A stretch of 64,000 nucleotides of DNA from Streptomyces malaysiense (GCF_000980885.2 NZ_LBDA02000036.1:62001-126000); one strand, 5' to 3'. Positions 52,649 through 61,242 are shown, counted from the stretch's first letter. Numbers and translations are program-made. Notes: generated by a model from the sequence alone, not told the origin.

Positions 52649-53452
52649 TCACCGCCCCAGGTACTCCGGCTTCTCCTTGTCGACGAACGCCCGCACCGCG
52701 ATCGCGTGGTCCTCGGACCGCCCCGCCCGCGTCTGCAGTTCGTCCTCCTTGCGGAGGGTCTCCTCCAGCGAGTGCGTCAGCCCGAAGGCCACCGCCTCCT
52801 TGATCGCCGCGTAGGCGACCGTCGGCCCCGAGGCCAGCTGGCGCGCCACCTTCCCGGCCTCGGCCCGCAGCTCGGCCGCGGGTACGACCCGGTTGGCGAT
52901 GCCCAGCTCCAGCGCGTCCTGTGCGCCGATGCTGCGCGGGAACAGCAGCAGGTCCTGCGCGCGGCTCGGCCCGACCACCCGGGGCAGGGTCCAGGAGATC
53001 CCGGAGTCCCCGGTCAGGGCGACGCCCACGAAAGAGCTGTTGAAGGACGCGGTGTCGGCGACGATCCGGTAGTCCGCCGCGAGCGCGAACCCGAAGCCCG
53101 CTCCCGCCGCGACGCCGTTCACCGCGGCGACCACCGGCTTGGCCGCGCCCGCCAGCGCCCGCACGATCGGGTTGTAGTGCTCGCTGACCGTGCTCATGGT
53201 CTGCCCGGACCCGGTCTCCCGGTCCTGGGCCAGCAGCCCGATGTGCTCCTTGAGGTCCTGGCCCACGCAGAACGCGCGCTCCCCGGCGGCGGTCAGCAGG
53301 ATCGCCCGTACGGCCGTGTCCCGGGCCGCTTCCTCGGCCGCCTCCCGCAGCGCGACCTTGGTCGCCACGTTCAGCGCGTTCATCGCCTCGGGGCGGTTCA
53401 GCGTGATCGTCGCGAGCCCGTCGCTCACCTCGTAGAGCACGGTGTCGGCCAT
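52649..53452 (-). CDS. Enoyl-CoA hydratase/isomerase family protein
   Basis: 267 residues, ATG at 53452. The crotonase fold is clear: LNRPEAMNALN, GERAFCVGQDLKEH and VAAVNGVAAGAGFGFALAADYRI (oxyanion-hole glycines). GDSGISWTLPRVVG contains the Asp/Ser position where hydratases have Glu, so the chemistry may not be plain hydration. A nearly ideal TetR-type palindrome lies 28 bp upstream of the start, so expression is probably acyl-CoA or ligand controlled. Confidence 0.88.
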   Translation of the reverse strand: MADTVLYEVSDGLATITLNRPEAMNALNVATKVALREAAEEAARDTAVRAILLTAAGERAFCVGQDLKEHIGLLAQDRETGSGQTMSTVSEHYNPIVRALAGAAKPVVAAVNGVAAGAGFGFALAADYRIVADTASFNSSFVGVALTGDSGISWTLPRVVGPSRAQDLLLFPRSIGAQDALELGIANRVVPAAELRAEAGKVARQLASGPTVAYAAIKEAVAFGLTHSLEETLRKEDELQTRAGRSEDHAIAVRAFVDKEKPEYLGR

Positions 53453-53824
53453 GGCGCATCCCCTCCGGTTCGCGGTGGTGACGTACCGCTCGGTACGTCC
53501 CTGTCCGATCACAGCATGGCGGAGATCGCCGGCCAAGGGCCCGCGGGCGGGTGTGAGCTGCGTCAAAGAAAAACCGGCCCCTGGTGGCCGGGGGGCGTCC
53601 GTGCGGTGGCGAAGTATCGCAGCCACATCCCCGAATTGAGTGGTTTTGCTCGCGCGCGTTGCCCAAGCGATGCCTACCGATGTTGGTCATCGGGTCCTGA
53701 GATGCGGGATAATGGCTTGGAAGCAATGTGTTCGATGCCGGTGTCGCGTGTCCGGTTCGGTCCCGCGGGTGCCCGCAGGGTGCCATCGGCAGACGATGAG
53801 CTGGTTTCAGGAAGGGGAACGAGC
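53453..53824. promoter_or_regulatory. Divergent intergenic region, enoyl-CoA hydratase / DUF3117 gene
   Basis: 372 bp. Besides the palindrome near the hydratase gene, a GATAAT hexamer at 53708-53713 with TTGGTC at 53683-53688 (19-bp spacing, slightly long) may be a housekeeping promoter for the DUF3117 gene. No reading frame here looks coding. Confidence 0.45.
53480..53499. promoter_or_regulatory. 20-bp perfect palindrome, TetR-type operator candidate
   Basis: GACGTACCGCTCGGTACGTC has 9-bp arms and a two-base centre. TetR regulators of fatty-acid and CoA metabolism in actinobacteria often bind TACCG-N2-CGGTA-like sites. It lies 28-47 bp before the hydratase start codon. Confidence 0.65.
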
Positions 53825-53992
53825 ATGGCGGCCATGAAGCCGCGGACGGGCGATGGTCCGCTCGAGGTGACCAAGGAGGGGCGGGGCATCGTCATGCGCG
53901 TTCCGCTCGAAGGCGGCGGTCGACTCGTCGTCGAGCTGACCCCTGACGAGGCCGAGGCGCTCGGCGACGCGCTCAAGAAGGTCGTCGTCTGA
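53825..53992 (+). CDS. DUF3117 protein
   Basis: 55 residues, ATG at 53825 with GGAAGGGGAA upstream. The whole sequence (AAMKPRTGDGPLEVTKEGRG, then IVMRVPLEGGGRLVVELTPDEAEALGDALKKVV) is the small conserved actinobacterial family DUF3117, found next to tagA as Rv1211 in M. tuberculosis in my recollection. It is a compact beta-alpha domain of unknown function. A perfect terminator follows. Confidence 0.9.
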   Translation: MAAMKPRTGDGPLEVTKEGRGIVMRVPLEGGGRLVVELTPDEAEALGDALKKVVV

Positions 53993-54013
53993 CGCGCGCA
54001 CGAGTCAGTCCTT

Positions 54014-54053
54014 ACGGCTGCCCCGGCATCGAACGCGGTGCCGGGGCAGCCGT
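54014..54053. terminator. Terminator after the DUF3117 gene
   Basis: ACGGCTGCCCCGGCA (54014-54028) pairs perfectly with TGCCGGGGCAGCCGT (54039-54053), loop ten bases, 22 bp after the stop. Confidence 0.85.
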
Positions 54054-54121
54054 GTTCCCGGACACCGCGCGGCCGCCGGCGTCCGTCGGGGCGCCCGCCG
54101 CGGTGACGCCCCGCACCGCCG

Positions 54122-54754
54122 TCACCGCTTGACGGCGCACAGCAGCCCGTCGCCGACCGGCAGCAGCGAGGGGACCAGTTCCTGGCTCTCGCGCACCGTG
54201 CGCAGCAGCTCCCGCAGCCGCAGCACCTCCGAGGGCTGCGGCCCCGAGTCGACCGTACGGCCGCTCGCGAAGACGCCCTCGAAGACCACCAGGCCGCCGA
54301 CCCGCAGCAGCCGCAGCGACTCGGCGAGGTACTCCGGGTACTCCTGCCGGTCCCCGTCGCAGAACACGAGGTCGTAGCCCGCGTCCGCGAGCCGGGGCAG
54401 CACCTCCAGGGCACGGCCGGGGATGAAGCGGGCCCGGTTGCTGGCGAAGCCGCAGGCGCGGAACGCCTGCCGGGCGAACTGCTGGTGCTCCGGCTCCGGA
54501 TCGACCGTGGTCAGCACGCCGTCCGGGCGCATGCCGTGCAGCAGATGGATTCCGGACACCCCGCAGCCCGTGCCGATCTCCGCGACCGCCTTCGCGTCCA
54601 CGGAGGCGGCGAGCAGGCGCAGCGCGGAACCCGTGCCGGGCGACACCGAGCGCAGTCCTGCTTCGAGGGCGCGGTCGCGGGCCCACAGCAGTGCTTCGTC
54701 CTCGGCGGCAAAGGCGTCGGCGAAAGCCGAGCTCGTCTGCCTGTTGCCGGTAAT
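54122..54754 (-). CDS. O-methyltransferase beside the ECF sigma gene, apparent AUU start
   Basis: The conserved body starts at AVAEIGTGCGVSGIHLLHGM and LTTVDPEPEHQQFARQAF and ends FVPSLLPVGDGLLCAVKR-like. The first in-frame GTG (54646) would remove about 36 conserved residues (TGNRQTSSAFADAFAAEDEALL...). Upstream of those there is no in-frame ATG, GTG or TTG; the only codon at proper distance (six bases) from AGGAG is ATT at 54754. I therefore place the start there, giving 210 residues, a normal length. It is a class I O-methyltransferase like Rv1220c, divergent from the sigma factor as in mycobacteria. The substrate is unknown. Confidence 0.75.
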   Translation of the reverse strand: MTGNRQTSSAFADAFAAEDEALLWARDRALEAGLRSVSPGTGSALRLLAASVDAKAVAEIGTGCGVSGIHLLHGMRPDGVLTTVDPEPEHQQFARQAFRACGFASNRARFIPGRALEVLPRLADAGYDLVFCDGDRQEYPEYLAESLRLLRVGGLVVFEGVFASGRTVDSGPQPSEVLRLRELLRTVRESQELVPSLLPVGDGLLCAVKR

Positions 54755-54810
54755 GACCCTCTCCTGTCGTCCCCATGGATGCCTCGGCGTGACTGTATCC
54801 GTTGGCGTCG

Positions 54811-54838
54811 GGAACCCGCAGATGGGACCGGGCGTTTA
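54811..54838 (+). promoter_or_regulatory. ECF-type promoter upstream of the sigma factor gene
   Basis: GGGAACCC (54811-54818) and CGTTT (54834-54838) are 16 bases apart, counting from GGAACC. This is the -35/-10 pattern (GGAAC, CGTT) recognised by SigE-like ECF factors. It lies about 150 bp before the start of the ECF sigma gene, which suggests autoregulation. Confidence 0.6.
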
Positions 54839-54984
54839 CTGGGAAGAGACAGCTCGGGGGACGCTTCGGGGGGCGAGAGGTGGAGCAGGGCACCGCACAA
54901 CTGCTGACGCAGCGGCACGAGCCGCGCCAGCGAGTATCAAATTCTCGTAAAAACGCTTATCCGGAGCTAACGGGCGAGGTGGCT

Positions 54985-55770
54985 ATGGTAGGGGCTCCAC
55001 TGGACACCACCAGAGCCGACAGGGGAGGTGCGGCTGCGCCCGAGGACCGGGGCGGAGTGCTACGGCGCTTCCTCGGATCGGCGGGCAGGCCGAAATCCGT
55101 GACCGACACCGCTGCTGACAGCCACGCCACCGGCATCGCCGGGCGCGACACCCAGACCGCGACCTTCACCAGTGACGCGGACGGGCAGGCGTGGACTCCG
55201 CCCAGCTGGGACGAGATCGTCAGCACCCACAGCGCCCGCGTCTACCGCCTGGCCTACCGCCTCACCGGCAACCAGCACGACGCCGAGGATCTCACCCAGG
55301 AAGTCTTCGTCCGCGTCTTCCGCTCCCTGTCGACGTACTCGCCGGGCACCTTCGAGGGCTGGCTGCACCGCATCACCACGAACCTGTTCCTGGACATGGT
55401 CCGGCGCAAGCAGCGCATCCGCTTCGACGCCCTCGGCGAGGACGCGGCCGACCGCCTGGCCAGCCGCGAGCCCACCCCGCAGCAGCTCTTCAACGACGCG
55501 CACTTCGACGCCGACGTCCAGCAGGCCCTGGACACCCTGGCGCCCGAGTTCCGCGCCGCCGTCGTCCTGTGCGACATCGAGGGGCTGTCGTACGAGGAGA
55601 TCGCCGCGACCCTCGGCGTGAAGCTCGGCACCGTCCGCTCCCGTATCCACCGCGGCCGCTCCCAGCTCCGCAAGGCGCTCGCGCACCGTTCACCGGAGGC
55701 CCGCGCGGCCGAGCGGCGCTCGTTCATGGCCCGGGTCCCCGCACTGGGGGGAGGGGGCGCGACGGCGTGA
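54985..55770 (+). CDS. ECF sigma factor (mycobacterial SigE-like)
   Basis: 261 residues, ATG at 54985 with GAGGTG five bases upstream. Region 2 is at about 82-147 (ARVYRLAYRLTGNQHDAEDLTQEVFVRVF...TTNLFLDMVRRKQR) and region 4 at about 182-235 (LDTLAPEFRAAVVLCDIEGLSYEEIAATLGVKLGTVRSRIHRGR). The N-terminal 80 residues are unusually long for an ECF factor and poor in structure. With the coupled zinc anti-sigma gene, htrA and tatB, the block equals sigE-rseA-htrA-tatB of M. tuberculosis, so an envelope-stress role is expected. In Streptomyces the name sigE is used for another gene, so no symbol is given. Confidence 0.92.
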   Translation: MVGAPLDTTRADRGGAAAPEDRGGVLRRFLGSAGRPKSVTDTAADSHATGIAGRDTQTATFTSDADGQAWTPPSWDEIVSTHSARVYRLAYRLTGNQHDAEDLTQEVFVRVFRSLSTYSPGTFEGWLHRITTNLFLDMVRRKQRIRFDALGEDAADRLASREPTPQQLFNDAHFDADVQQALDTLAPEFRAAVVLCDIEGLSYEEIAATLGVKLGTVRSRIHRGRSQLRKALAHRSPEARAAERRSFMARVPALGGGGATA

Positions 55771-56840
55771 GCGGATCACGGCAGAAACCGGTCGGGGCAC
55801 ACCTCGCCGAGCAGCATCTGGGAGACCGGCTCTCCGCCCTGGTGGACGGAGAGCTCGGTCATGACACGCGTGAACGCGTCCTCGCCCACCTGGCCACCTG
55901 CGCCCGCTGCAAGGCGGAGGCGGACGCCCAGCGCGCGCTGAAGAGCGTGTTCGCGACCGCGGCCCCACCCCCGCCCTCCGCGAGCCTGCTGGCCCGCCTC
56001 CAGGGCCTCCCCGGTGGCGGTGACGGCGACGCCGGCACCCCGCCCGAACCGCTCGGCGACGGCCCCGGGTCCCGGGCCCCCGGCGACCCGGGCACCTTCG
56101 GTATGCGCCGGGGCTTCTCCTTCGGCTACGTCCCCGCGCGCCCGCCGGGCCCCGGCCCCGAGCGGACCGGCTTCCACGGGGAGTCCGGCTTCGGCGGACC
56201 GGCCGGCCCGCTCGGCGGGGGCGGCTTCCGCGTCCATCCCGTCGGCCGCCCGGAGGACGCCCGCCCCGCCTCCCGCGGGCTGCGCTTCGCCTTCGCCGCC
56301 GCCGGCGCGGTCTCGCTGGCCGCGGTCGCCCTCGGCGGCGTGACCACCGCCATCCCCGGCTACCCGGCCGCGGACGCCCGGGGCACCGGCAGCAACGTGA
56401 TCCCGGCCCGCACCGCCGGCACCGGCGGGGGCGGCGGCGTGACGACGTCCGCCGAGTCGCAGCGCCGCCGGCAGGGCCCGCTGACGGCCCAGGGCGGCGG
56501 GGCTCCGCTCGGGCGTACGACACCGTCGCCGACCGCCGTGACCGCGCCCCTGGTGCCGGGCGCGTCGGACGCCGTGGACGGGCAGCCCCAGGACGCCGGC
56601 GCGCGGCCTACGACAGGCCCGCTGATGGCGGGCGTGAACGCCGTGACCCCGCTGATACGCCCGCTGGACAAGGCCATGGACCTGCCGCTGGGCAAGTGGT
56701 CCACGGCGCCCATGGTCCCGGGCATGCTGTCCGACACCGGACCCGATCCGGCCCCGCACAACCCCATGCGCCCCGCCGCGTCCTCGACCCCTCTGGTGTC
56801 GCCCCCGGTGGTTCCGGCGACCCCCCGCCGGACGCCCTGA
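55767..56840 (+). CDS. Zinc-binding anti-sigma factor with membrane helix
   Basis: 357 residues; GTG at 55767 overlaps the sigma factor stop (GTGA). The ZAS motif HLATCARC (H41, C45, C48) follows an LSALVDGELGHDTRERVLAHL helix, as in RseA/RsrA-type anti-sigma factors. One membrane helix lies at about 172-193. The outer part (about 160 residues) is Pro/Thr/Gly rich and may be cleaved in a signalling cascade. It should hold the upstream ECF factor inactive until envelope stress. Confidence 0.88.
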   Translation: MSGSRQKPVGAHLAEQHLGDRLSALVDGELGHDTRERVLAHLATCARCKAEADAQRALKSVFATAAPPPPSASLLARLQGLPGGGDGDAGTPPEPLGDGPGSRAPGDPGTFGMRRGFSFGYVPARPPGPGPERTGFHGESGFGGPAGPLGGGGFRVHPVGRPEDARPASRGLRFAFAAAGAVSLAAVALGGVTTAIPGYPAADARGTGSNVIPARTAGTGGGGGVTTSAESQRRRQGPLTAQGGGAPLGRTTPSPTAVTAPLVPGASDAVDGQPQDAGARPTTGPLMAGVNAVTPLIRPLDKAMDLPLGKWSTAPMVPGMLSDTGPDPAPHNPMRPAASSTPLVSPPVVPATPRRTP

Positions 56841-56956
56841 CCCCGGCGCCGCGACGGGCCCTGCGCCGGGGCCCGCGACCTGGTTGAATCCGGGCAGGTA
56901 GCCGACGTTCCGGGGCCGCCGCCGAAGCGCGGGGCCGCGGTCAGCCTGGGGAGAGC

Positions 56957-58486
56957 ATGGACGAGGGGAACGGCGTTCCGCCGGGGGCGGAGCCGGAGGG
57001 AGCGGCGGGAGCCGGACCGATACCGGACGGCGACTTCGAACTGGCCGGGCCGCGCCCCGGTCCGCTGCACGAACCGGACCCCTACAGCACCCCGCCCTAC
57101 GGCGAACCGGGCCCCTGGGCCCCGGCCCCACCGGTCCAGCACCCGGCCGCGGCACCGGTCCACGGAGCGGTCACGGCAGCGCCGGCGGTGGGCGCCGTAC
57201 CCCCGCGGCCCGCATCGCCACCCGCCACACCCGTGCCCGCACCCGTCGTACCCCCGGCGCCCGCCGCCGCACCCCTGCCCGCCCGGCAGCCCCCGGCGGA
57301 CCCGTGGGGGCGCCACGCCCCCTGGGCCGCGGGACCGCTCCCGGTGCCCGGTGCCGTCCCGGTGCACGGGGGACGGCCCCGGCGGCGGCGCGTCGCCGCC
57401 GGCTGGACACTCGCCGTCGCCCTGGTCGCGGCCGGGACCGGCGGGCTCGTCGGCGGCTATGCCGAGCGCGCGGGGGCCGGGAGCGACGTGCGGCCGCCGC
57501 GGGCCGGGAGCGTGCCCGCCGGGCGCGCGCCGGACAGCGTGGCCGGGATCGCGGCCCGCGCCCTGCCCGGTGTCGTCACCCTGCATGTCTCCGGCTCCGG
57601 CGAGGAGGCCACCGGCACCGGCTTCGTGCTGGACGACCGCGGCCACATCCTCACCAACAACCATGTCGTGGCGGCCGCCGCGTCCGGCGGCGGGATATCC
57701 GCGACGTTCACCGACGGGACCTCCGCCAAGGCCACGGTCGTCGGCCGGGACAGCGGCTACGACCTCGCCGTGATCCAGGTCGGCGGGGTGCACGGGCTCA
57801 CCCCGCTGCCCCTCGGCGACTCCGACGACGTCCGGGTCGGTGACCCCGTCGTAGCCATCGGCGCCCCCTTCGACCTGGCCGGCACCGTCACCTCCGGCAT
57901 CATCAGCGCCAAGGACCGGCCCGTCACCGCGGGCGGCGAGAAGAGCGACGGCAGCGACGTGTCGTACGTGGACGCCCTCCAGACCGACGCGCCGATCAAC
58001 CCGGGCAACTCGGGCGGTCCGCTGCTCGACTCCCGGGCCCGGGTCATCGGCATCAACTCCGCCATCCGATCCGCCGACAGCGGCTCGGCGACCGGGAGCG
58101 GGCAGGCGGGCTCCATCGGCCTGGGCTTCGCCATACCGGTCAACCAGGCGAAGCGCGTCGCCGAGCAGCTGATCGCCGACGGCCATGCCACCCACCCGGT
58201 CATCGGGGTCCGTCTCGACATGGGCTACACCGGCGACGGCGCCCGCGTCGGCGGTGCGGCCCCGGGCGGCGGCCCCGCCGTCGTCAAGGGCGGGCCGGGT
58301 GAGCGGGCCGGGCTCAGGCCGGGCGATCTGATCACCGGGGCCGACGGCGAGCCGGTGCACACCGGGGCGGAGCTGATCGTCAGGATCCGCGCCCACGAGC
58401 CGGGCGACCGGATGCGGCTGACGGTCCGGCGGGGCGGGACCGAGCGGGAGGTCTCACTCGTCCTGGGCACCGCGGAGCAGAACTGA
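56957..58486 (+). CDS. htrA: HtrA/DegP-like serine protease
   Basis: 509 residues, ATG at 56957 with GGGGAGAG upstream. Residues 1-140 are Pro/Ala/Gly rich; RPRRRR then a membrane helix at about 149-168 put the protease domain outside. The triad is H236 (TNNHVV), D269 (SGYDLAVI) and S352 (GNSGGP). One PDZ domain occupies about 415-505 (PGERAGLRPGDLITGADGEPV). It degrades or refolds damaged envelope proteins and in mycobacteria acts together with the neighbouring sigma/anti-sigma pair. Confidence 0.94.
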   Translation: MDEGNGVPPGAEPEGAAGAGPIPDGDFELAGPRPGPLHEPDPYSTPPYGEPGPWAPAPPVQHPAAAPVHGAVTAAPAVGAVPPRPASPPATPVPAPVVPPAPAAAPLPARQPPADPWGRHAPWAAGPLPVPGAVPVHGGRPRRRRVAAGWTLAVALVAAGTGGLVGGYAERAGAGSDVRPPRAGSVPAGRAPDSVAGIAARALPGVVTLHVSGSGEEATGTGFVLDDRGHILTNNHVVAAAASGGGISATFTDGTSAKATVVGRDSGYDLAVIQVGGVHGLTPLPLGDSDDVRVGDPVVAIGAPFDLAGTVTSGIISAKDRPVTAGGEKSDGSDVSYVDALQTDAPINPGNSGGPLLDSRARVIGINSAIRSADSGSATGSGQAGSIGLGFAIPVNQAKRVAEQLIADGHATHPVIGVRLDMGYTGDGARVGGAAPGGGPAVVKGGPGERAGLRPGDLITGADGEPVHTGAELIVRIRAHEPGDRMRLTVRRGGTEREVSLVLGTAEQN

Positions 58487-58570
58487 CACAAGTCTCACCT
58501 CGGGACGGTACCGGTCGGACCAGAACGCCGGGTACCGTTGAGCGACCGAGGACATCGCAAGGAGCGTCAG

Positions 58571-59044
58571 GTGTTCAATGACATAGGGCCAATGGAGCTA
58601 CTGACGATCATCGTCATCGCGGTGCTCGTGTTCGGTCCGGACAAGCTCCCCAAGGTCATCCAGGACATCACCCGGACGATCCGGAAGATCCGCGAGTTCT
58701 CGGAGAGCGCGAAGCAGGACATCCGCAGCGAGCTGGGGCCCGAGTTCAAGGACTTCGACTTCGAGGACCTCAACCCCAAGACGTTCCTGCGCAAGCAGCT
58801 CGGCAACGACGAGCTGGGGCTCCAGGAGATCCGCAACGGCTTCGACCTGAAGAAGGAGATGGCCGAGCTCACCGACGCGGTGAACGGCCATGACACGGCG
58901 TCCTCGTCCTCTTCCTCGTCGTCCTCCGGCTCCGCGGGCTCCCCGCCGGCCGCGCCGTCCGCGGGCGGGAAGATCGACATGACCAAGCAGCCGGAGGAGT
59001 CCGAGAAGGACGACCGGCCGCCGTTCGACTTCGACGCCACCTGA
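58571..59044 (+). CDS. tatB: Twin-arginine translocase subunit TatB
   Basis: 157 residues, GTG at 58571 with AAGGAG upstream. The single N-terminal helix FNDIGPMELLTIIVIAVLVFGPDKLPKVI with the Glu and FGP hinge is diagnostic of TatA/B, and the long amphipathic helix IQDITRTIRKIREFSESAKQDI and length support TatB. The C-terminal tail has a nine-serine run and is acidic. It recognises Tat substrates such as the Tat lipoprotein at 23908-25665. Gene order after htrA is as in mycobacteria. Confidence 0.92.
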   Translation: MFNDIGPMELLTIIVIAVLVFGPDKLPKVIQDITRTIRKIREFSESAKQDIRSELGPEFKDFDFEDLNPKTFLRKQLGNDELGLQEIRNGFDLKKEMAELTDAVNGHDTASSSSSSSSSGSAGSPPAAPSAGGKIDMTKQPEESEKDDRPPFDFDAT

Positions 59045-59318
59045 GCCGCTCCCGGCGTCCGTCGGGGCGGCCGGGCACCGCGTGGGCGCCGGGTGCCGCG
59101 CACCGCGTGCCGACACGCGCACGTGACGCGCGTCATAGCGGGCGCCCGTCCCGAACGGCCTGAACAGGCCGTTGGCGCGACTTTGGCGACCGGCGCCTGC
59201 CCGGCGGTTCTCAGCGGTGTGGATATGCTGCCGAGTTGTTGTGCGGACCGGACGAGTACGCCCGAAGGGGGGCGGGCCGCCGCTTCGGTCCGACGAGCGC
59301 GAGGAGGCGTCCGGGCAG

Positions 59319-59981
59319 ATGGAGACGACGAGTCGGGTGGGCGCGGCAGCGCCGGCCACGGAGGGCGGACAGGGTCTCGCCGCCGACCGGGGCACGGTCG
59401 ACGGATACCTGCGGGCGCCCTTCCCCTGGTACGGGCTCGACGAGGCGTTCACGGGGCCGCGCTGGCTGATGCAGGTCGGCATGGCGTCCGACGGTGCCGT
59501 GGAGCACGGGTCGATCGGGCACGGCGACACACCGTCCGTGCTGCACGAGGGCGTCGTCGCCGAGCACCGGGAGAAGTTCGCGGCCGTGGTGACCGTCGCG
59601 GCGCATCCGTCCCGGCGGGTGGCCGACGGTTCGGGGCTGCTGGAGGCGACGTCCGTGTCGTCGGCGGCGTGGCTCGCGGGCGTGGGACTGCTGTCCTTCA
59701 CCTGGCCCGGACAGATGGACCACACCCGGCGCGACGACTGGCTGGAGCAGCAGACCGAGACCGCCTGGGAACTGGCCGACGATCTCGACGGGCCGGAGTG
59801 GTCCAGGCTCTCGCTCCCGGTGGACGGGGCGGCCGCGTCCTTCCACTACCGCGAGTCGGAGTTCGGCTGGGTGCTGGCCGGCTCCACGGAGGCGGGGGTG
59901 CATCTCGGCGCGTACGGACGGGGGATGAGCGCCTACGGGCTGGGGTTCGCCGTGGTGAAGGACGTCTCCGCGTACGTGTGA
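59319..59981 (+). CDS. Conserved hypothetical protein
   Basis: 220 residues from ATG at 59319; GAGGAGG lies a little far upstream (11-12 bases). I do not recognise a family. It has no signal peptide or membrane helix, is acidic, and has several Trp residues (PFPWYGLDEAF, RWLMQVGM, SFTWPGQMDH). A late FHYRESEFGWVLAGSTEAGVHLGAYGRGM looks like beta strands. It lies between tatB and mrp with a terminator right behind it, so it is its own unit or read with tatB. Confidence 0.75.
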   Translation: METTSRVGAAAPATEGGQGLAADRGTVDGYLRAPFPWYGLDEAFTGPRWLMQVGMASDGAVEHGSIGHGDTPSVLHEGVVAEHREKFAAVVTVAAHPSRRVADGSGLLEATSVSSAAWLAGVGLLSFTWPGQMDHTRRDDWLEQQTETAWELADDLDGPEWSRLSLPVDGAAASFHYRESEFGWVLAGSTEAGVHLGAYGRGMSAYGLGFAVVKDVSAYV

Positions 59982-59985
59982 CCCG

Positions 59986-60015
59986 AGGGGCGCCGGATGG
60001 TTCCGGCGCCCCTTT
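59986..60015. terminator. Bidirectional terminator before mrp
   Basis: AGGGGCGCCGGA (59986-59997) pairs perfectly with TCCGGCGCCCCT (60002-60013), four-base loop, followed by TT on the plus strand. It separates two convergent genes. Confidence 0.85.
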
Positions 60016-60065
60016 CCCGTGCCGTACGGGTCAGGACGTGAGGTGCGGGGAACGCGCGGCGGGCC

Positions 60066-61199
60066 TCAGAACTTGTTCTTGGGGGTCAGCCCCAGCGACA
60101 TGCCCGACAGACCGCGCTGGCGGCCGCCGAGCTTGCCCGCGATGGAGCGCAGGGCGTTGCCGGCCGGGGAGTCGGGGTCGGTCAGCACGACCGGCCTGCC
60201 CTCGTCGCCGCCCTCGCGCAGCCGCACGTCGATGGGGATGGAGCCGAGGACCGGGACGTTCGTACCCGTCGTACGGGTGAGGCCGTCGGCGACCAGCTGG
60301 CCGCCACCGGTGCCGAAGACGTCGACCATCTCGTCGCAGTGCGGGCAGGGCAGGCCCGACATGTTCTCGACCACGCCGACGATCTTCTGGTGGGTCTGCA
60401 CCGCGATGGAGCCCGCGCGCTCGGCCACCTCGGCGGCCGCCTGCTGCGGGGTGGTGACGACCAGGATCTCGGCGTTCGGGACCAGCTGGGCCACGGAGAT
60501 CGCGATGTCACCGGTGCCGGGCGGCAGGTCCAGGAGCAGGACGTCCAGGTCGCCCCAGTACACGTCGGCCAGGAACTGCTGGAGGGCTCGGTGCAGCATG
60601 GGGCCGCGCCAGACGACCGGCGCGTTGCCCGGGGTGAACATGCCGATCGAGATGACCTTCACACCGTTCGCCGACGGCGGCATGATCATGTTCTCCACCT
60701 GGGTGGGACGCCCCTGCGCGCCCAGCATGCGCGGCACCGAGTGGCCGTAGATGTCGGCGTCCACGACGCCCACCTTGAGGCCGTCGGCCGCCATCGCCGC
60801 CGCGAGGTTCACCGTGACCGAGGACTTGCCGACGCCGCCCTTGCCGGAGGCGACCGCGTAGACCCGGGTGAGGTTGCCCGGCTTGGCGAACGGGACCTCG
60901 CGCTCGGCCTGGCCGTCCCGCAGGGCCGCCGCCAGTTCCTTGCGCTGCTCGTCGCTCATCACGTCGAGCGTGACGTCCACGCCGGTGACGCCCTCGACGC
61001 GCGAGACCGCCTCGGTGACCCGCTGGGTGATGGTGTCGCGCATGGGGCAGCCGGAGACCGTCAGGTACACGGTGACCGCGACCGTGCCGTCCTCCCCGAT
61101 CTCCACCGATTTGACCATCCCCAGTTCGGTGATGGGGCGGTTGATCTCGGGGTCGTTCACCGTCGCCAGTGCCTCGCGCACCGCGTCTTCCGTAGCCAT
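60066..61199 (-). CDS. mrp: Mrp/NBP35-family iron-sulfur carrier ATPase
   Basis: 377 residues, ATG at 61199. The N-terminal domain is DUF59/MIP18-like (DAVREALATVNDPEINRPITELGMV...SGCPMRDTI). The P loop is VASGKGGVGKSSVTVNLA; LPPGTGDIAISV and the C-x2-C pair in MSGLPCPHCDE, which bridges the iron-sulfur cluster in the dimer, follow. It carries iron-sulfur clusters to apo-proteins. The start at 61199 puts the DUF59 domain at the very N-terminus, as usual. Confidence 0.94.
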   Translation of the reverse strand: MATEDAVREALATVNDPEINRPITELGMVKSVEIGEDGTVAVTVYLTVSGCPMRDTITQRVTEAVSRVEGVTGVDVTLDVMSDEQRKELAAALRDGQAEREVPFAKPGNLTRVYAVASGKGGVGKSSVTVNLAAAMAADGLKVGVVDADIYGHSVPRMLGAQGRPTQVENMIMPPSANGVKVISIGMFTPGNAPVVWRGPMLHRALQQFLADVYWGDLDVLLLDLPPGTGDIAISVAQLVPNAEILVVTTPQQAAAEVAERAGSIAVQTHQKIVGVVENMSGLPCPHCDEMVDVFGTGGGQLVADGLTRTTGTNVPVLGSIPIDVRLREGGDEGRPVVLTDPDSPAGNALRSIAGKLGGRQRGLSGMSLGLTPKNKF

Positions 61200-61242
61200 A
61201 AGGACGATGGTACGGCGCGCCGAGGGCCCTCCGGGTAGCCCC

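Noticed and set aside
54012..54893. Minus-strand frame with ATG near 54776 overlapping the O-methyltransferase
   Set aside because: It starts at a good ATG with a ribosome binding site nearby, but the translation loses all methyltransferase motifs, so it is a different frame from the conserved protein.
59045..59318. Gap between tatB and the hypothetical gene searched for a small gene or riboswitch
   Set aside because: Only GC-rich partial dyads (GGCACC/GGTGCC) are present; nothing with a ribosome binding site or known RNA pattern.
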